Origin: AP-15 sp963737145
GTDB taxonomy: Bacteria; Pseudomonadota; Alphaproteobacteria; ATCC43930; CGMCC-115725
Direction: 5' to 3'
NCBI GenBank assembly: GCA_963737145.1
Contig: CAVTRO010000001.1
Coordinates: 186,001-250,000, forward strand
Length of the DNA: 64,000 nucleotides
Part shown: positions 1 through 8,855 of the stretch, in pieces
How the letters are laid out: each line of letters opens with the position of its first letter
Numbering within the stretch: position 1 is the first letter of the stretch
The notes under the pieces: generated by a model
Databases searched by the model: none
What the model was told of the DNA's origin: nothing
What the model saw: only the letters and a program-made list of their open reading frames with translations
Translations under genes and position numbers: made by a program

Positions 1-415
1 CGTGATCCTCGCGGTCGCCGTCGAGATGGATCGTCCAGGCGAAATAGGGGCTCGGCTCGAACAGCTCGATCTTCTTTTCGAGCAGCAGCGCGTTCGTGCA
101 CAGATAGACGAATTTCTTCTTTGCGATGATGCGCCGGGTGACCTCATCGATCTCACGGTGCAGCAATGGTTCGCCGCCCGCGATGACGACCATCGGCGCG
201 CCGCATTCATCTGCGGCCGCGACACACTCGTCGACACTGAGGCGCTGGTTGAGGATCGCGTCTGGGTAATCGATCTTGCCGCAGCCGGCGCAGGCGAGGT
301 TGCAGCGGAACAGCGGCTCGAGCATCAGGACCAGCGGATAGCGCCGGACGCCCTTGAGGTGCTGAGCGACAACATAGGCGCCGACCCGAATCGTTTGGCG
401 CAGCGGAATTGGCAC
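1..415 (-). CDS. hpnH: HpnH, adenosyl-hopene transferase (radical SAM), N-terminal part
   Basis: Reading the minus strand from a GTG at 413-415 gives a protein starting VPIPLRQTIRVGAYV. It contains the radical SAM cluster motif CNLACAGCG (Cys-x3-Cys-x2-Cys) near residue 40 and then VIAGGEPLLH, a glycine-rich SAM-binding segment. This is the N-terminus of HpnH, which joins a 5'-deoxyadenosyl group to hopene to make adenosylhopane, the first step of hopanoid side-chain building. A GAAGAGG stretch about 7 bases upstream fits as ribosome binding site. The gene runs off the window, so about 138 codons are visible. It lies directly downstream of ispH on the same strand, a sensible pairing because hopene is an isoprenoid. 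Confidence 0.9.
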   Translation of the reverse strand, partial: MPIPLRQTIRVGAYVVAQHLKGVRRYPLVLMLEPLFRCNLACAGCGKIDYPDAILNQRLSVDECVAAADECGAPMVVIAGGEPLLHREIDEVTRRIIAKKKFVYLCTNALLLEKKIELFEPSPYFAWTIHLDGDREDH

Positions 416-1382
416 GGCGAAACCTCTTCACCTGAATTGTGCGGGAGCCGTCAGCCGTCACGTCGGCGAGTTGCGAAGGCATCCGGAAACGGACGTTCTC
501 GGTAACGCCGGGCAGCACCGAGAGCTCGACTTCCGCCAGCTCGCGCAGCCGATTGATCACCTCCTCGACGAGTTCCGCCGGCGCCGATGCGCCGGCGGTA
601 ATGCCGACGGCCGTGGCGTCTTCGATCCAGCTCGGGTCGAGCGCGCGAGCGTCCTCGATGAGATAGCTGGGCACACCGCTTTCGGCCGCGATCTCCCGCA
701 GCCAATTCGAATTCGAGCTGTTCGGCGCCCCGACCACCAGGACAACATCGACAATCGTTGCCAGTTCCCGCGCCGCTCTCTGGCGATTTTGCGTTGCGTA
801 GCAGATGTCCTTGGTGTCGGGGCCGACGATCGTCGGAAAACGCGCCTTCAGCGCTTCGATGACGGCGCGCGTATCGTCGACGCTGAGGGTGGTCTGGGTG
901 ATAAAGGCGAGCTTGTCCGGGTCGGCGACCTCGAGCCGCGCGACCTCTTCCGGCGTCGAGATCAGATGCACGCGGCCGTCGATTCGTCCCATCGTGCCGA
1001 CGATTTCCGGGTGTCCGGCATGCCCGATCAAGATGATCTCGCGGCCCTGGTTGGCATAGCGCTGGCCCTCGATGTGCACTTTCGAGACCAGCGGGCAAGT
1101 CGCGTCGATGACCGGAAGCCCGCGGTCGGTCGCGCGTTCCTCGATAGCGCTGGCGACCCCATGCGCGCTGAAAATCGTGACGGCGCCCTTCGGGATTTCG
1201 TCGATCTCGTCGACGAAATGCGCACCCTTGGCGCGCAAGCGCTCGACAACATGGCGATTGTGCACGATTTCGTGGCGGACATAGATCGGCGGGCCATATT
1301 TTTCGAGCGCGCGCTCGACGATCTCGATGGCGCGTTCGACGCCCGCACAAAACCCTCTTGGCTGGGCTAGCACTACCCGCAT
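207..1382 (-). CDS. ispH: IspH (LytB), 4-hydroxy-3-methylbut-2-enyl diphosphate reductase
   Basis: The last enzyme of the MEP isoprenoid pathway: it reduces HMBPP to IPP and DMAPP using a 4Fe-4S cluster. The three cluster cysteines are visible in QPRGFCAGVERAI (residue 10-11), DATCPLVSKVH and ICYATQNRQ, with the substrate histidines in VRHEIVHNRH and FSAHGVAS. I take the ATG at 1380-1382 (MRVVLAQPRG) because GAGG lies about 7 bases upstream; an in-frame ATG 60 bases earlier would add an unrelated tail. The family normally ends soon after VRFRMPSQL, at about 310 residues. The frame as written instead runs on to 207, deep inside hpnH. A TGA one base out of phase lies at 428-430, so a missed or extra base near the end is likely. 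Confidence 0.93.
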   Translation of the reverse strand: MRVVLAQPRGFCAGVERAIEIVERALEKYGPPIYVRHEIVHNRHVVERLRAKGAHFVDEIDEIPKGAVTIFSAHGVASAIEERATDRGLPVIDATCPLVSKVHIEGQRYANQGREIILIGHAGHPEIVGTMGRIDGRVHLISTPEEVARLEVADPDKLAFITQTTLSVDDTRAVIEALKARFPTIVGPDTKDICYATQNRQRAARELATIVDVVLVVGAPNSSNSNWLREIAAESGVPSYLIEDARALDPSWIEDATAVGITAGASAPAELVEEVINRLRELAEVELSVLPGVTENVRFRMPSQLADVTADGSRTIQVKRFRRANSAAPNDSGRRLCCRSAPQGRPALSAGPDARAAVPLQPRLRRLRQDRLPRRDPQPAPQCRRVCRGRR

Positions 1383-1588
1383 GACATCGCCTCGTTGCCG
1401 CGCCGCGAGCAGGCCGGACCGGAACTCGGCCCGTACCCGCATAGGCCACTATATGAACGCGCAACGTCCCTGACACAATCCGCAGGCGCATGCAGTGCTA
1501 GTGCGCAGGTGCGAATGGGTTGCCAATCGTGGTTGTACCTGCAGCTAATCTACAACGAAGTCTCGCCTTCGACTCGCGCTGAGGCGGT

Positions 1589-1978
1589 TCAACCTCGGTA
1601 GACGGTGCGGCGCGGTCGTGAACTCGCTTGGTCATTTTCACCTAGCCCGCGCCCAAAGGGCGGTTCCATGCGCTGCTGCACCTCGCCCGGCACATCATAG
1701 TTGCGCATGACGGTGCGGCTGTCGCGCAGCCCACACGCCTCCCGCTGCACCACGAACATCCAGAGCGCGTGGCCGGCTTCCATCACCAGGGCACGCCGTG
1801 CCTGCTGCGCCGACGCCGGCGCGCCCGCGCGCGGATCGGCGGCATCGAACTCCCGCAGCTTGGCGAGAGCCGCTTCCAGCGCTCGCCCCATCCGCCCGAG
1901 CGCAGCGGCCTGCTCCTGGACGATCTCATAGTCGAGAACGTCGGCGGGAGTGCGATGAAGGCGAAAATCGCGGGACAC
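1589..1978 (-). CDS. Small conserved protein, DUF6665-like
   Basis: A 129-residue protein from a GTG start. The core reads YEIVQEQAAALGRMGRALE, then a helical stretch, then WMFVVQREACGLRDSRTV and YDVPGEVQQRM. This helical pattern, ending in a VVQREACGLRD-type motif, matches my memory of the DUF6665 family of small proteobacterial proteins of unknown function. There is no signal peptide or membrane segment. The last 20 residues are basic and low in complexity and may not be conserved. No function can be inferred; it stands alone between the ispH promoter side and a small helix-turn-helix gene on the same strand. Confidence 0.6.
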   Translation of the reverse strand: MSRDFRLHRTPADVLDYEIVQEQAAALGRMGRALEAALAKLREFDAADPRAGAPASAQQARRALVMEAGHALWMFVVQREACGLRDSRTVMRNYDVPGEVQQRMEPPFGRGLGENDQASSRPRRTVYRG

Positions 1979-2070
1979 GGGTTATGGATAGCGCCGGATG
2001 GGTCGCATGCGCAACATCTGTTGGGTAGTGGCTCAGTTGGAAATGTCGCCCGCGCTGCGAGCCGATTATC

Positions 2071-2313
2071 TCATCCAAACCGCTTCCATGCCGCCTGCCA
2101 CGACACGGCAAGAGCCTGCCCGATCATCGCCCAACTTACCTCGCGTTCGCGGAGGATATCGACGATGTCCTGCATGGCATCCCCAACCCTCTCGAATGCG
2201 CCGTTGTCCATGCGGGCTGTCAATTCGCGCGCGGCGGCCAGGCTCACGCGCCAGAAATTTGGGTTGCGCGAAGGCCGTCTTGCGCTTCTGCTGGCTTGCT
2301 GAACCAGAGTCAC
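2071..2313 (-). CDS. Small helix-turn-helix protein
   Basis: An 80-residue reading frame whose C-terminal half, ILREREVSWAMIGQALAVSW then QAAWKRFG, has the spacing of a helix-turn-helix with a recognition helix of the SxQAAxxRF kind seen in small sigma-like or Xre-like regulators. The start is uncertain: an internal ATG (MDNGAFERVGDAM) would leave 45 residues, and the upstream part is rich in Arg and Ser. The stop TGA is at 2071-2073. It lies between two small genes and gives no operon clue. Confidence 0.5.
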   Translation of the reverse strand: MTLVQQASRSARRPSRNPNFWRVSLAAARELTARMDNGAFERVGDAMQDIVDILREREVSWAMIGQALAVSWQAAWKRFG

Positions 2314-2327
2314 TGGAGGTTATTCGA

Positions 2328-2570
2328 ATGAAAAGCTGCGCGTTCGCAGGCATAGTTGCTGCTGCGATGCTCGTCCTGCCCCACAGAGCCAAGCGGCCGC
2401 GTGCGCCAGGGGGGGTATATCGCGCCGGTTGCGTCGGGCCCCATGGGGCTGCGGTTGTCAGAAGGCCACCCCCGCCCAGATATCACCATTCCGTTACCTG
2501 CGCTAACGGCGTCTACCGAGCGGGATGCGTCGGACCCCATGGGGCGGCGGTGGTCCGAAAGCCATATTAA
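2328..2570 (+). CDS. Small secreted protein with two GVYRAGC repeats
   Basis: ATG at 2328 preceded by GGAGG at 2315-2319. The 80-residue product has a hydrophobic leader (FAGIVAAAMLVL) and two near-identical copies of GVYRAGCVGPHGAAVVR separated by a Pro/His-rich linker. Such short Cys-containing exported proteins are common in Bradyrhizobium relatives and have no known role. Residues 18-28 as written (PHRAKRPRAPG) are a poor signal-peptide end. Restoring one G after the CTG at 2376-2378 and removing one G from the seven-G run near 2409-2415 gives APQSQAAACARGVYRAGC instead. That has a normal cleavage site and makes the first repeat match the second (CANGVYRAGC). Confidence 0.75.
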   Translation: MKSCAFAGIVAAAMLVLPHRAKRPRAPGGVYRAGCVGPHGAAVVRRPPPPRYHHSVTCANGVYRAGCVGPHGAAVVRKPY

Positions 2571-2816
2571 CGCAATCCCATCAGTGCGCGGCATGCTGGC
2601 CACCAATATTGCCGCTTTTCGGCGAGCCGGCCGGCCACGGCTCGGGTTCCAGATCGCGCGGCCATGCCGGTCGTGGTTGGTTCGCGCGGTCTGGCTTCTG
2701 TCGCTCGTCCAATTAATCTCCGCTTGCGCCTCCCTGGAGCGACAGCGGCGCCCGGCCCCCCTTCAAGCCAGCACACCCTAGGCTGGTCCGGACAGGAAGG
2801 CGCTGCTTGCGCGCCC

Positions 2817-3956
2817 ATGAACACAAATCTTGTCGTCACCATCATTTTCTTTCCCGCGTGGGTGTATCTCATCGGGGCGGCCATGGCTGTCATACGGTTT
2901 GCCCGCCGCCCGTCACCGGTAGTTTCGGATCAGCCGGCCGTCTCGGTGCTGAAGCCGCTGCACGGCGACGAGCCGGGCCTTTATGACAATCTGCGCTCGT
3001 TCGCGGAGCAGGATTATCCGGCGCTGCAAATCGTGCTCGGCGTCAATAACCCGGAGGATGGCGCGTTGCCGGCCGCCCATGCGCTGATTCGCGATCTCCC
3101 GGCCTGCGATATCGCCCTCGTCGTCAATGCGCGGGCCAGCGGGTCGAATAAAAAGGTCGCCAACCTCGAAAACATGTTCGAGGTGGCGCGGCACGAGCTG
3201 ATCGTGCTGGCCGACAGCGACATGCGCGTCGATCGCCATTACCTCGCCGCGGTGACCGCGCCGCTGCACGATGGCCAGACCGGGGTTGTGACGTGTCTCT
3301 ACAAGGGTGCGCCGACCGGCGGTAAATGGTCTGAGTTCGGGGCCATGCACATCAATTTCGGCTTTCTACCGAGCGCGCTCGTCGCCCAATCGCTGGGACT
3401 GGGCGGCGGATGTTTTGGCGCGACGATCGCACTGCGCCGCGAGACCCTCGAACGCATCGGCGGTTTTGCGCGTCTGCGCGACGAACTCGCCGACGACCAC
3501 CGGATCGGCGACGAGGTGCGGGCGCTCGGGCTTTCCGTTGTCCTGTCGCCCTACATCGTCGAAGCTCGCGTCTTCGAGCCGAGTCTGGCCGATCTTTGGC
3601 GGCACGAGCTGCGTTGGGCGCGCACAGTGCGAGCAATGGCGCCCGCCGGCTTTGCGGGGTCGGTGCTGGCCCATCCGGTCGCGATTGCCGCGCTCGCCGC
3701 GGCAGCGACGGGATTTGGGTTGACCGCCTGTATCTCTCTTGTGATTTCCTGCGTCCTTCGATGGGCCACGGCGCGGGTCATTGCGGATGCGCTCGGCCTT
3801 CCCCCGGCCAAACCCTGGCTGCTGCCGGTGCGCGACGCCTTGTCCTTCGCCGTATTCGTCGCCAGCTTCTTCGGGCGCACGGTTTTCTGGCGGGATCAGG
3901 TTTTTCAGGTCGAGGCGAGCGGCCGCATGACAGCCGACGGAGATAAAGTCGTATGA
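2817..3956 (+). CDS. hpnI: HpnI, hopanoid glycosyltransferase (GT2/GT21 type)
   Basis: A membrane-anchored family 2 glycosyltransferase related to ceramide glucosyltransferase. An N-terminal hydrophobic segment (LVVTIIFFPAWVYLIGAAMAV) leads into VSVLKPLHGDEPGLYDNL. The donor-binding DxD lies in VLADSDMRVD, an acidic pair in RDELADDHRIG, and an (R)xxRW motif in HELRWARTVR; two membrane helices close the protein. In the hopanoid pathway HpnI adds N-acetylglucosamine to bacteriohopanetetrol. I chose the ATG at 2817 because the 51 codons upstream look non-coding; no strong ribosome site is visible. It overlaps hpnJ by ATGA, so hpnIJK form an operon. Confidence 0.92.
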   Translation: MNTNLVVTIIFFPAWVYLIGAAMAVIRFARRPSPVVSDQPAVSVLKPLHGDEPGLYDNLRSFAEQDYPALQIVLGVNNPEDGALPAAHALIRDLPACDIALVVNARASGSNKKVANLENMFEVARHELIVLADSDMRVDRHYLAAVTAPLHDGQTGVVTCLYKGAPTGGKWSEFGAMHINFGFLPSALVAQSLGLGGGCFGATIALRRETLERIGGFARLRDELADDHRIGDEVRALGLSVVLSPYIVEARVFEPSLADLWRHELRWARTVRAMAPAGFAGSVLAHPVAIAALAAAATGFGLTACISLVISCVLRWATARVIADALGLPPAKPWLLPVRDALSFAVFVASFFGRTVFWRDQVFQVEASGRMTADGDKVV

Positions 3957-5380
3957 TGAAGACCCTATTCCTGCACCCGCCGTCCTTCGACGGCTTCGAC
4001 GGCGGCGCCGGTTCGCGCTATCAGGCCAAGCGCGAGATCCGCTCCTTCTGGTACCCGACATGGCTGGCCCAGCCGGCGGCCCTCCTGCCCGACAGCAAGC
4101 TGATCGACGCACCGCCGGCGCGGCTCAAGCTCGATCAGGTCCTGCCGCTGGCCCGGGAATACGAATTGGCGGTGCTCCATACCTCGACGCCGTCCTTCGC
4201 GTCGGACGTTCGTGTCGCCGAGGCGCTAAAGGACATGAACCCGAAGCTCAAGATCGGGTTTGTCGGCGCCAAGGTCGCGGTCGAGCCCGAGGATAGCCTC
4301 AACGCCTCTGCGGCCATCGACTTTGTCGCCCGCGAGGAGTTCGATTTTACGATCAAAGAGGTCGCAGAAGGCCGGCCCTACGACGCGATCGACGGTCTAA
4401 GCTTTCGTAGCCCGAGCGGCGGCATCGCCCACAACCGCGACCGGGCGGTCCTGGAAGAAATGGACCGGCTGCCCTTCGTCACCGACGTCTACAAGCGCGA
4501 CTTGCGGGTCGAAGACTATTTCATCGGCTATCTGAAGCACCCCTACGTCTCGCTGTATACCGGACGCGGCTGCCGGTCGAAATGCACGTTTTGCCTATGG
4601 CCGCAGACCGTCGGCGGTCACCGCTACCGGGTGCGCAGCGTGGCTCACGTCATCGACGAGATCCGCCTCGCGAAGAGCTATTTCCCGCAGGTGAAGGAGT
4701 TCTTCTTCGACGACGACACCTTCACCGACGACCGGCCGCGCGCCGAAGCGATCGCCCGCGAGCTCGGCAAGCTCGGCGTCACCTGGTCGTGCAACGCCAA
4801 GGCCAATGTGCCGCGCGCGACGTTGGAGGTATTGCGCGACAACGGGCTGCGGCTGCTCCTCGTCGGGTACGAGACCGGCAACCAGCAGATCCTCAACAAC
4901 ATCAAGAAGGGAATGCGGATCGATATCGCGCGGCGCTTCACCAAGGACTGCCACGAGCTCGGGATCACGATCCACGGCACCTTCATTCTGGGATTGCCCG
5001 GCGAAAGCAAGGAGACGATCGAGGAGACGATCCGCTTCGCTGCGGAGATCAATCCGCACACGATCCAGGTTTCGCTCGCCGCGCCATATCCGGGCACTTA
5101 CCTGCACCGGCAGGCGGTCGAGAATGGCTGGCTCGACGTCGGCCATGCCGAGTTGATCGATGACCGCGGCGTGCAGATCGCGCCGCTGCACTATCCGCAT
5201 CTCTCACATACCGAGATCTTCGAATCGCTCGAGACCTTCTACAAGCGCTTCTATTTCCGCCGCGGCAAGATCGCCTCGCTGGTCGCCGAGATGATCAAGA
5301 GCCCCGAGATGATGCGGCGCCGCCTGCGCGAGGGTGTCGAATTCTTCCAGTTCCTGCGCAGCCGGGAGATGGCGAGCTGA
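3953..5380 (+). CDS. hpnJ: HpnJ, B12-type radical SAM protein of hopanoid cyclitol ether synthesis
   Basis: A 475-residue protein with an N-terminal B12-binding-like domain (FLHPPSFDGFDG; LAVLHTSTPSFASDVRVAE; IGFVGAKVAVEPE) followed by a radical SAM domain. The cluster motif CRSKCTFC lies near residue 205 in YTGRGCRSKCTFCLWPQ. FFDDDTFTDDRPRAEAIA and GYETGNQQILNNIKKG are typical of the B12-binding radical SAM class. HpnJ converts bacteriohopanetetrol glucosamine to the cyclitol ether. It begins by ATGA overlap with the end of hpnI; its own TGA overlaps the proposed CTG start of hpnK. Confidence 0.93.
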   Translation: MMKTLFLHPPSFDGFDGGAGSRYQAKREIRSFWYPTWLAQPAALLPDSKLIDAPPARLKLDQVLPLAREYELAVLHTSTPSFASDVRVAEALKDMNPKLKIGFVGAKVAVEPEDSLNASAAIDFVAREEFDFTIKEVAEGRPYDAIDGLSFRSPSGGIAHNRDRAVLEEMDRLPFVTDVYKRDLRVEDYFIGYLKHPYVSLYTGRGCRSKCTFCLWPQTVGGHRYRVRSVAHVIDEIRLAKSYFPQVKEFFFDDDTFTDDRPRAEAIARELGKLGVTWSCNAKANVPRATLEVLRDNGLRLLLVGYETGNQQILNNIKKGMRIDIARRFTKDCHELGITIHGTFILGLPGESKETIEETIRFAAEINPHTIQVSLAAPYPGTYLHRQAVENGWLDVGHAELIDDRGVQIAPLHYPHLSHTEIFESLETFYKRFYFRRGKIASLVAEMIKSPEMMRRRLREGVEFFQFLRSREMAS

Positions 5381-6255
5381 GAAGCCTGATCGTCTGCGCC
5401 GACGATTTCGGGCTCGATCCCGCCGTCAACGAAGCTGTCGAGGAAGCGCACCAGCACGGCATTTTGTCAGCCGCGAGCCTGATGGTCGGCGCCCCCGCCG
5501 CGGCGGACGCGGTTGCGCGCGCCCGTCGCTTGCCACACCTGCGGGTCGGGCTTCATCTGGTGCTCGTCGATGGATATCCGACGCTTCCTTGCGCCGAAAT
5601 CTCCGGTTTGGTGCGCCGGGACGGCCGTTTCGATCGCAATATGGCCCGAGCCGGCGTCAGGTTCTTCGCTCTGCCGCAAGTTCGCCGTCAGCTCGCGATG
5701 GAGATCCGCGCGCAATTTGAGGCCTTTCGCGCCACCCGGCTGCGGCTCGACCATGTCAACGCCCACAAGCACATGCATGTTCATCCGACCGTGGCGCGGA
5801 TGATTATCGAAATCGGGCGCGATTACGGGATGATGTCGGTACGCCTGCCCTGCGAACCGGTCGAACCATTGCGCGCAGCTTTTCCCGACGAAACCCACTC
5901 CGCGCCGCTTTATCAGCCTTGGATCGGGCGTTTACGCCGCCGGTTGCAGCGCGCCGGTCTGTTCGTCAACGACAGCCTTTTCGGCCTCGCTTGGACGGGC
6001 GGGATGGTGGAAGGACGCCTGCTGCGGCTCCTGCCCCACCTACCGCGAGGTGTCAGCGAGATCTATTTTCATCCGGCAACCGGGCGCAGCGCCGCACTGA
6101 GCGCGGCAATGCCGGACTACCGCCACGAGGAAGAATTCGCGGCCTTGTTGAGCCCCGCCGCCAAAAGCCTCGTTGCCGAGCTCGGCATCAGGCTGGGCGG
6201 CTACAGCGATTTCGTGACACGTCCGACAATTATTCGGCCGCTGACGCTCAATTGA
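5377..6255 (+). CDS. hpnK: HpnK, hopanoid GlcNAc deacetylase (YdjC/ChbG family)
   Basis: A YdjC-type carbohydrate deacetylase that removes the acetyl group from bacteriohopanetetrol-N-acetylglucosamine. The metal-binding ADDFGLD motif lies at the very start, and HVNAHKHMHVHP supplies the histidines. The reading frame has no ATG, GTG or TTG before the conserved N-terminus. Homology to proteins starting M-x-x-LIVxADDFG puts the start exactly at a CTG (5377-5379), overlapping the TGA of hpnJ as CTGA, with GGGAG about 8 bases upstream. The first in-frame ATG (5464) would remove the metal site. Either a CTG start or a base error of ATG to CTG explains this. Confidence 0.88.
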   Translation: MRSLIVCADDFGLDPAVNEAVEEAHQHGILSAASLMVGAPAAADAVARARRLPHLRVGLHLVLVDGYPTLPCAEISGLVRRDGRFDRNMARAGVRFFALPQVRRQLAMEIRAQFEAFRATRLRLDHVNAHKHMHVHPTVARMIIEIGRDYGMMSVRLPCEPVEPLRAAFPDETHSAPLYQPWIGRLRRRLQRAGLFVNDSLFGLAWTGGMVEGRLLRLLPHLPRGVSEIYFHPATGRSAALSAAMPDYRHEEEFAALLSPAAKSLVAELGIRLGGYSDFVTRPTIIRPLTLN

Positions 6256-6381
6256 CGCTACCGCCGGGATAATAAAGACCGGCGTCTATACAAATTGCCG
6301 CGAAAATTCCGATCCGCGAACACAAAGCGGACATGCTTTGCGCTCATCTTGCGTACAATCGGACGGGTAAGGAGGGGAGTC

Positions 6382-6558
6382 ATGGACGAGCGCTTTGAGT
6401 GCTGCCGCTATGAGCCGAGCCTCGAAGATCTGCTAGCGGACGAGGTGATGACGCCCGTGCTGCGCAGTGCCGGTCTCGAGGCGCAGGAGTTTCGCGAGAT
6501 GATGGTGGAAACCGCGCGCCGGATCGAGGATCGGGCGCGACAGCGGGAGAAGGGCTGA
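6382..6558 (+). CDS. Small conserved protein, 58 residues
   Basis: ATG at 6382 has a strong GGAGGGGA ribosome site 6-8 bases upstream. The product starts MDERFECCRYEPSLEDLLAD and continues with VMTPVLRSAGLEAQEF and a charged helical tail. I recall similar short proteins with a CCRYEPSLEDLLAD-like start from Bradyrhizobium relatives, but know no function. It is acidic, soluble and has a Cys-Cys pair. It is not tightly linked to hpnK (about 125 bases apart) and converges with the histidine kinase gene. Confidence 0.7.
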   Translation: MDERFECCRYEPSLEDLLADEVMTPVLRSAGLEAQEFREMMVETARRIEDRARQREKG

Positions 6559-6574
6559 GGAGTTCGCGGCGGGC

Positions 6575-8024
6575 TCACACCGGCAGTCTCGTGAATTGCA
6601 GCCGGACCCGCAGCCCGGGCCTGTTGTCCGCCAGCATAACCGAGCCGTCGTGCCGTCGCACAATGGCGCGCACGAGGCTGAGGCCAAGGCCATTTCCGGG
6701 AGTCGTGCGGCTCGGCTCGAGACGAACAAAGCGGTCCAACACGCTCTGCCGATCCGCCTCGGGAATGCCCGGTCCCTGATCCGCCACTTCGAGGATCGCC
6801 TGCCCGTTTTCGGAAAAAACGCGCAGCTCGATCTGGCCGCCGCCGGCATATTTGAGCGCATTGTCGAGAAGATTGGCGAGCGCTTGCGATAAGAGGTGCC
6901 GATCGCCGCTTATTCTGACACCAGGCTGGGCCACGACAGGCAGGGCGAACCCCTTTTCCTCCGCAACGGGCTCGTAGAGCTCGGCCGCTGACCGGGCGAC
7001 TTCAGAGAGGTCTACCGGCGCGGACTGATCGAGGCGTGCGCCCGATTCCAGTTCGGCGATCCTAAGGAGCGCGTTGAATGTCGCGAGCAGGCGATCGGCC
7101 TCGTCGATCGCGCCGCGAATCGCCTGGCTCTGGCTCGCGGCGGATGGATCGACCCCGGATGGATTGTTCAATGCACGTTCCAGCCGGGTGCGTAGCCGCG
7201 AGAGCGGCGTCCTCAGATCGTGGGCGACGTCATCGGTGACCTCGCGCATTGCCGTCATCAGCCGCTCGATCTGGTCGAGCATGCGATTGAGGTTGGCGGC
7301 CAGCTGGTCGAACTCGTCACTCGTGCCGTGCAGCGGGATGCGGTCCGAAAGATTTCCGGCCATGACCCGTTCGCTCGTCCGGTTCACCTGCTCGAACTCG
7401 CCGCAATAAATTGCGGCTCATCACGGTGCCGCCGATCAGACCGATGCCGAGCGCGATCAACCCGGCCCATACCAGGGTCGTTCTGAGTCGGCTTCGAAAC
7501 GCCGCCGCATCGCTGATGTCGCGCCCGACCAGCAATCGATAGCCGCCCGGGATCACGAACACCCGGTCCAACGCCGGATGAACCTCAGGACGGCCGTTGG
7601 CGGTTCGCTCGAGAGCGAAGGACAGCCAGGTGGAACGGGTCGGCACGCCGGCTGGCCACCCAGCAATATTTCCGACGAGCGGCTGACCCTCGGGATCGGT
7701 CACCAGATAGATCATCGCGTCGCCGCGATCGCCGGCGCTGCGCGCCGCCACGATCTGGATCAGCCCGCTCAACCCTCGCTGCGCATATTGCTCGGCGAGC
7801 CCGGTGATCTCGGCGTCGAGAGTCGCCTCGGTCTGCCGCTCTACAAAACCTGCGCTGGTCAAGTAGACGAACAGCAGAACGCCGAGCACCGAGGCGGCAA
7901 ATACCAGGAAGTAAAGGGCGGCCAGCCGGAACGCATGAGTCCCGACGATCAGTCGAGCGTTGCGGAAAATTCGCCCCGCCGATAAGGGTTCCTCAGATGC
8001 GAACCGAGATTCTTCGATGACCAT
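6575..8024 (-). CDS. Sensor histidine kinase, phase break near 7397
   Basis: Membrane sensor kinase partner of the regulator just upstream (stop to start gap 18 bases). The N-terminal part (8024 down to 7398) holds two membrane helices (LAALYFLVFAASVLGVLLFV and LVWAGLIALGIGLIGGTV) around a periplasmic domain of about 130 residues. The C-terminal part (7396 down to 6575) holds HAMP (RVMAGNLSDRIP), the phosphoacceptor box DDVAHDLRTPLSRL, the N box QALANLLDNALKYA, and ATP lids ADQGPGIPEAD and GNGLGLSLVRAI. The two parts are in different frames; dropping the base at 7397 gives RNLLRRFEQVNRTSERV, a smooth HAMP junction. As written it is broken, but nothing else is damaged. The signal sensed is unknown. 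Confidence 0.87.
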
Positions 8025-8042
8025 CGGTGCCCGCCTCGCGGG

Positions 8043-8720
8043 TTACTCCGGGGATCGCAGACAGTAACCGGCGCCACGAACCGTATGCAGCAGCTGATGA
8101 TCGAAGCCCTTGTCGATTTTCTGGCGCAGGCGGCTGATATGGACATCGATGACGTTGGTCTGTGGATCGAAATGATAGTCCCAGACATGCTCGAGGAGCA
8201 TCGTGCGCGAAACCACATGGCCGGCGTTGCGCATCAGGTATTCCAGCAGTCGGAACTCGCGCGGCAGCACGTCGATCGCCTTGCCGCCTCGCCTGACATT
8301 GCGGGTCAGCAGGTCTAGTTCGAGATCGGCGACCCGCAGCCTGGTCGTCGTCGCCGGCCCGGCGCCGCGCCGCAGCAATGCCTCGAGGCGCGCCAGCAGC
8401 TCGCTGAAGGCGAATGGCTTGACCAGGTAGTCGTCGCCGCCGGCGCGCAATCCCTTGACGCGATCATCGACGCTGCCCAGCGCGCTGAGGATCAGCGCCG
8501 GGGTGCGGATCTCGGCGGCCCGCAGCGCGCCCAGCAGCGAAAGTCCGTCCATGCCCGGCAGCATGCGGTCGAGAACCATGGCGCTGTAATCGCCCGAAGT
8601 CGCGAGAAACAGGCCTTCGCGTCCATCACTGGCGCAATCGACGGTGTAGCCGCTTTGGCTCAGACCCTTGGCTAAATAGGTCGCAGTCTCACGATCGTCT
8701 TCGACGACAAGGATCTTCAT
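8043..8720 (-). CDS. OmpR/PhoB-family response regulator
   Basis: A 225-residue two-domain regulator. The receiver has the acidic pair MKILVVEDDRE, the phosphorylated Asp in VLDRMLPGMDG, Thr/Ser in LILSALG and Lys in YLVKPFAFSEL. The C-terminal winged helix is of OmpR type (LLTRNVRRGGKAIDVLPREF; VIDVHISRLRQKID). It is first in an operon with the kinase gene downstream and diverges from the suf regulator across a 177-base gap. The close relatives I can judge by sequence are QseB/PcoR-like, but the target genes cannot be deduced. Confidence 0.93.
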   Translation of the reverse strand: MKILVVEDDRETATYLAKGLSQSGYTVDCASDGREGLFLATSGDYSAMVLDRMLPGMDGLSLLGALRAAEIRTPALILSALGSVDDRVKGLRAGGDDYLVKPFAFSELLARLEALLRRGAGPATTTRLRVADLELDLLTRNVRRGGKAIDVLPREFRLLEYLMRNAGHVVSRTMLLEHVWDYHFDPQTNVIDVHISRLRQKIDKGFDHQLLHTVRGAGYCLRSPE

Positions 8721-8855
8721 CGAGCAATGTGCGGTCTCGTCTCGGATGAGGATCAGGTGGGATTGGCGCTTGAGCAGAGCAAGCGCTCCTCATCACGGCC
8801 GGATACCTTGTCGTTTTTTGCCTTGACCGGGGCGCACCGAGCGACGATCTATTAA

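Noticed and set aside
2..505. Plus-strand open frame at the left edge
   Set aside because: The minus strand here encodes HpnH with its radical SAM motif; the plus frame is a mirror with no family features.
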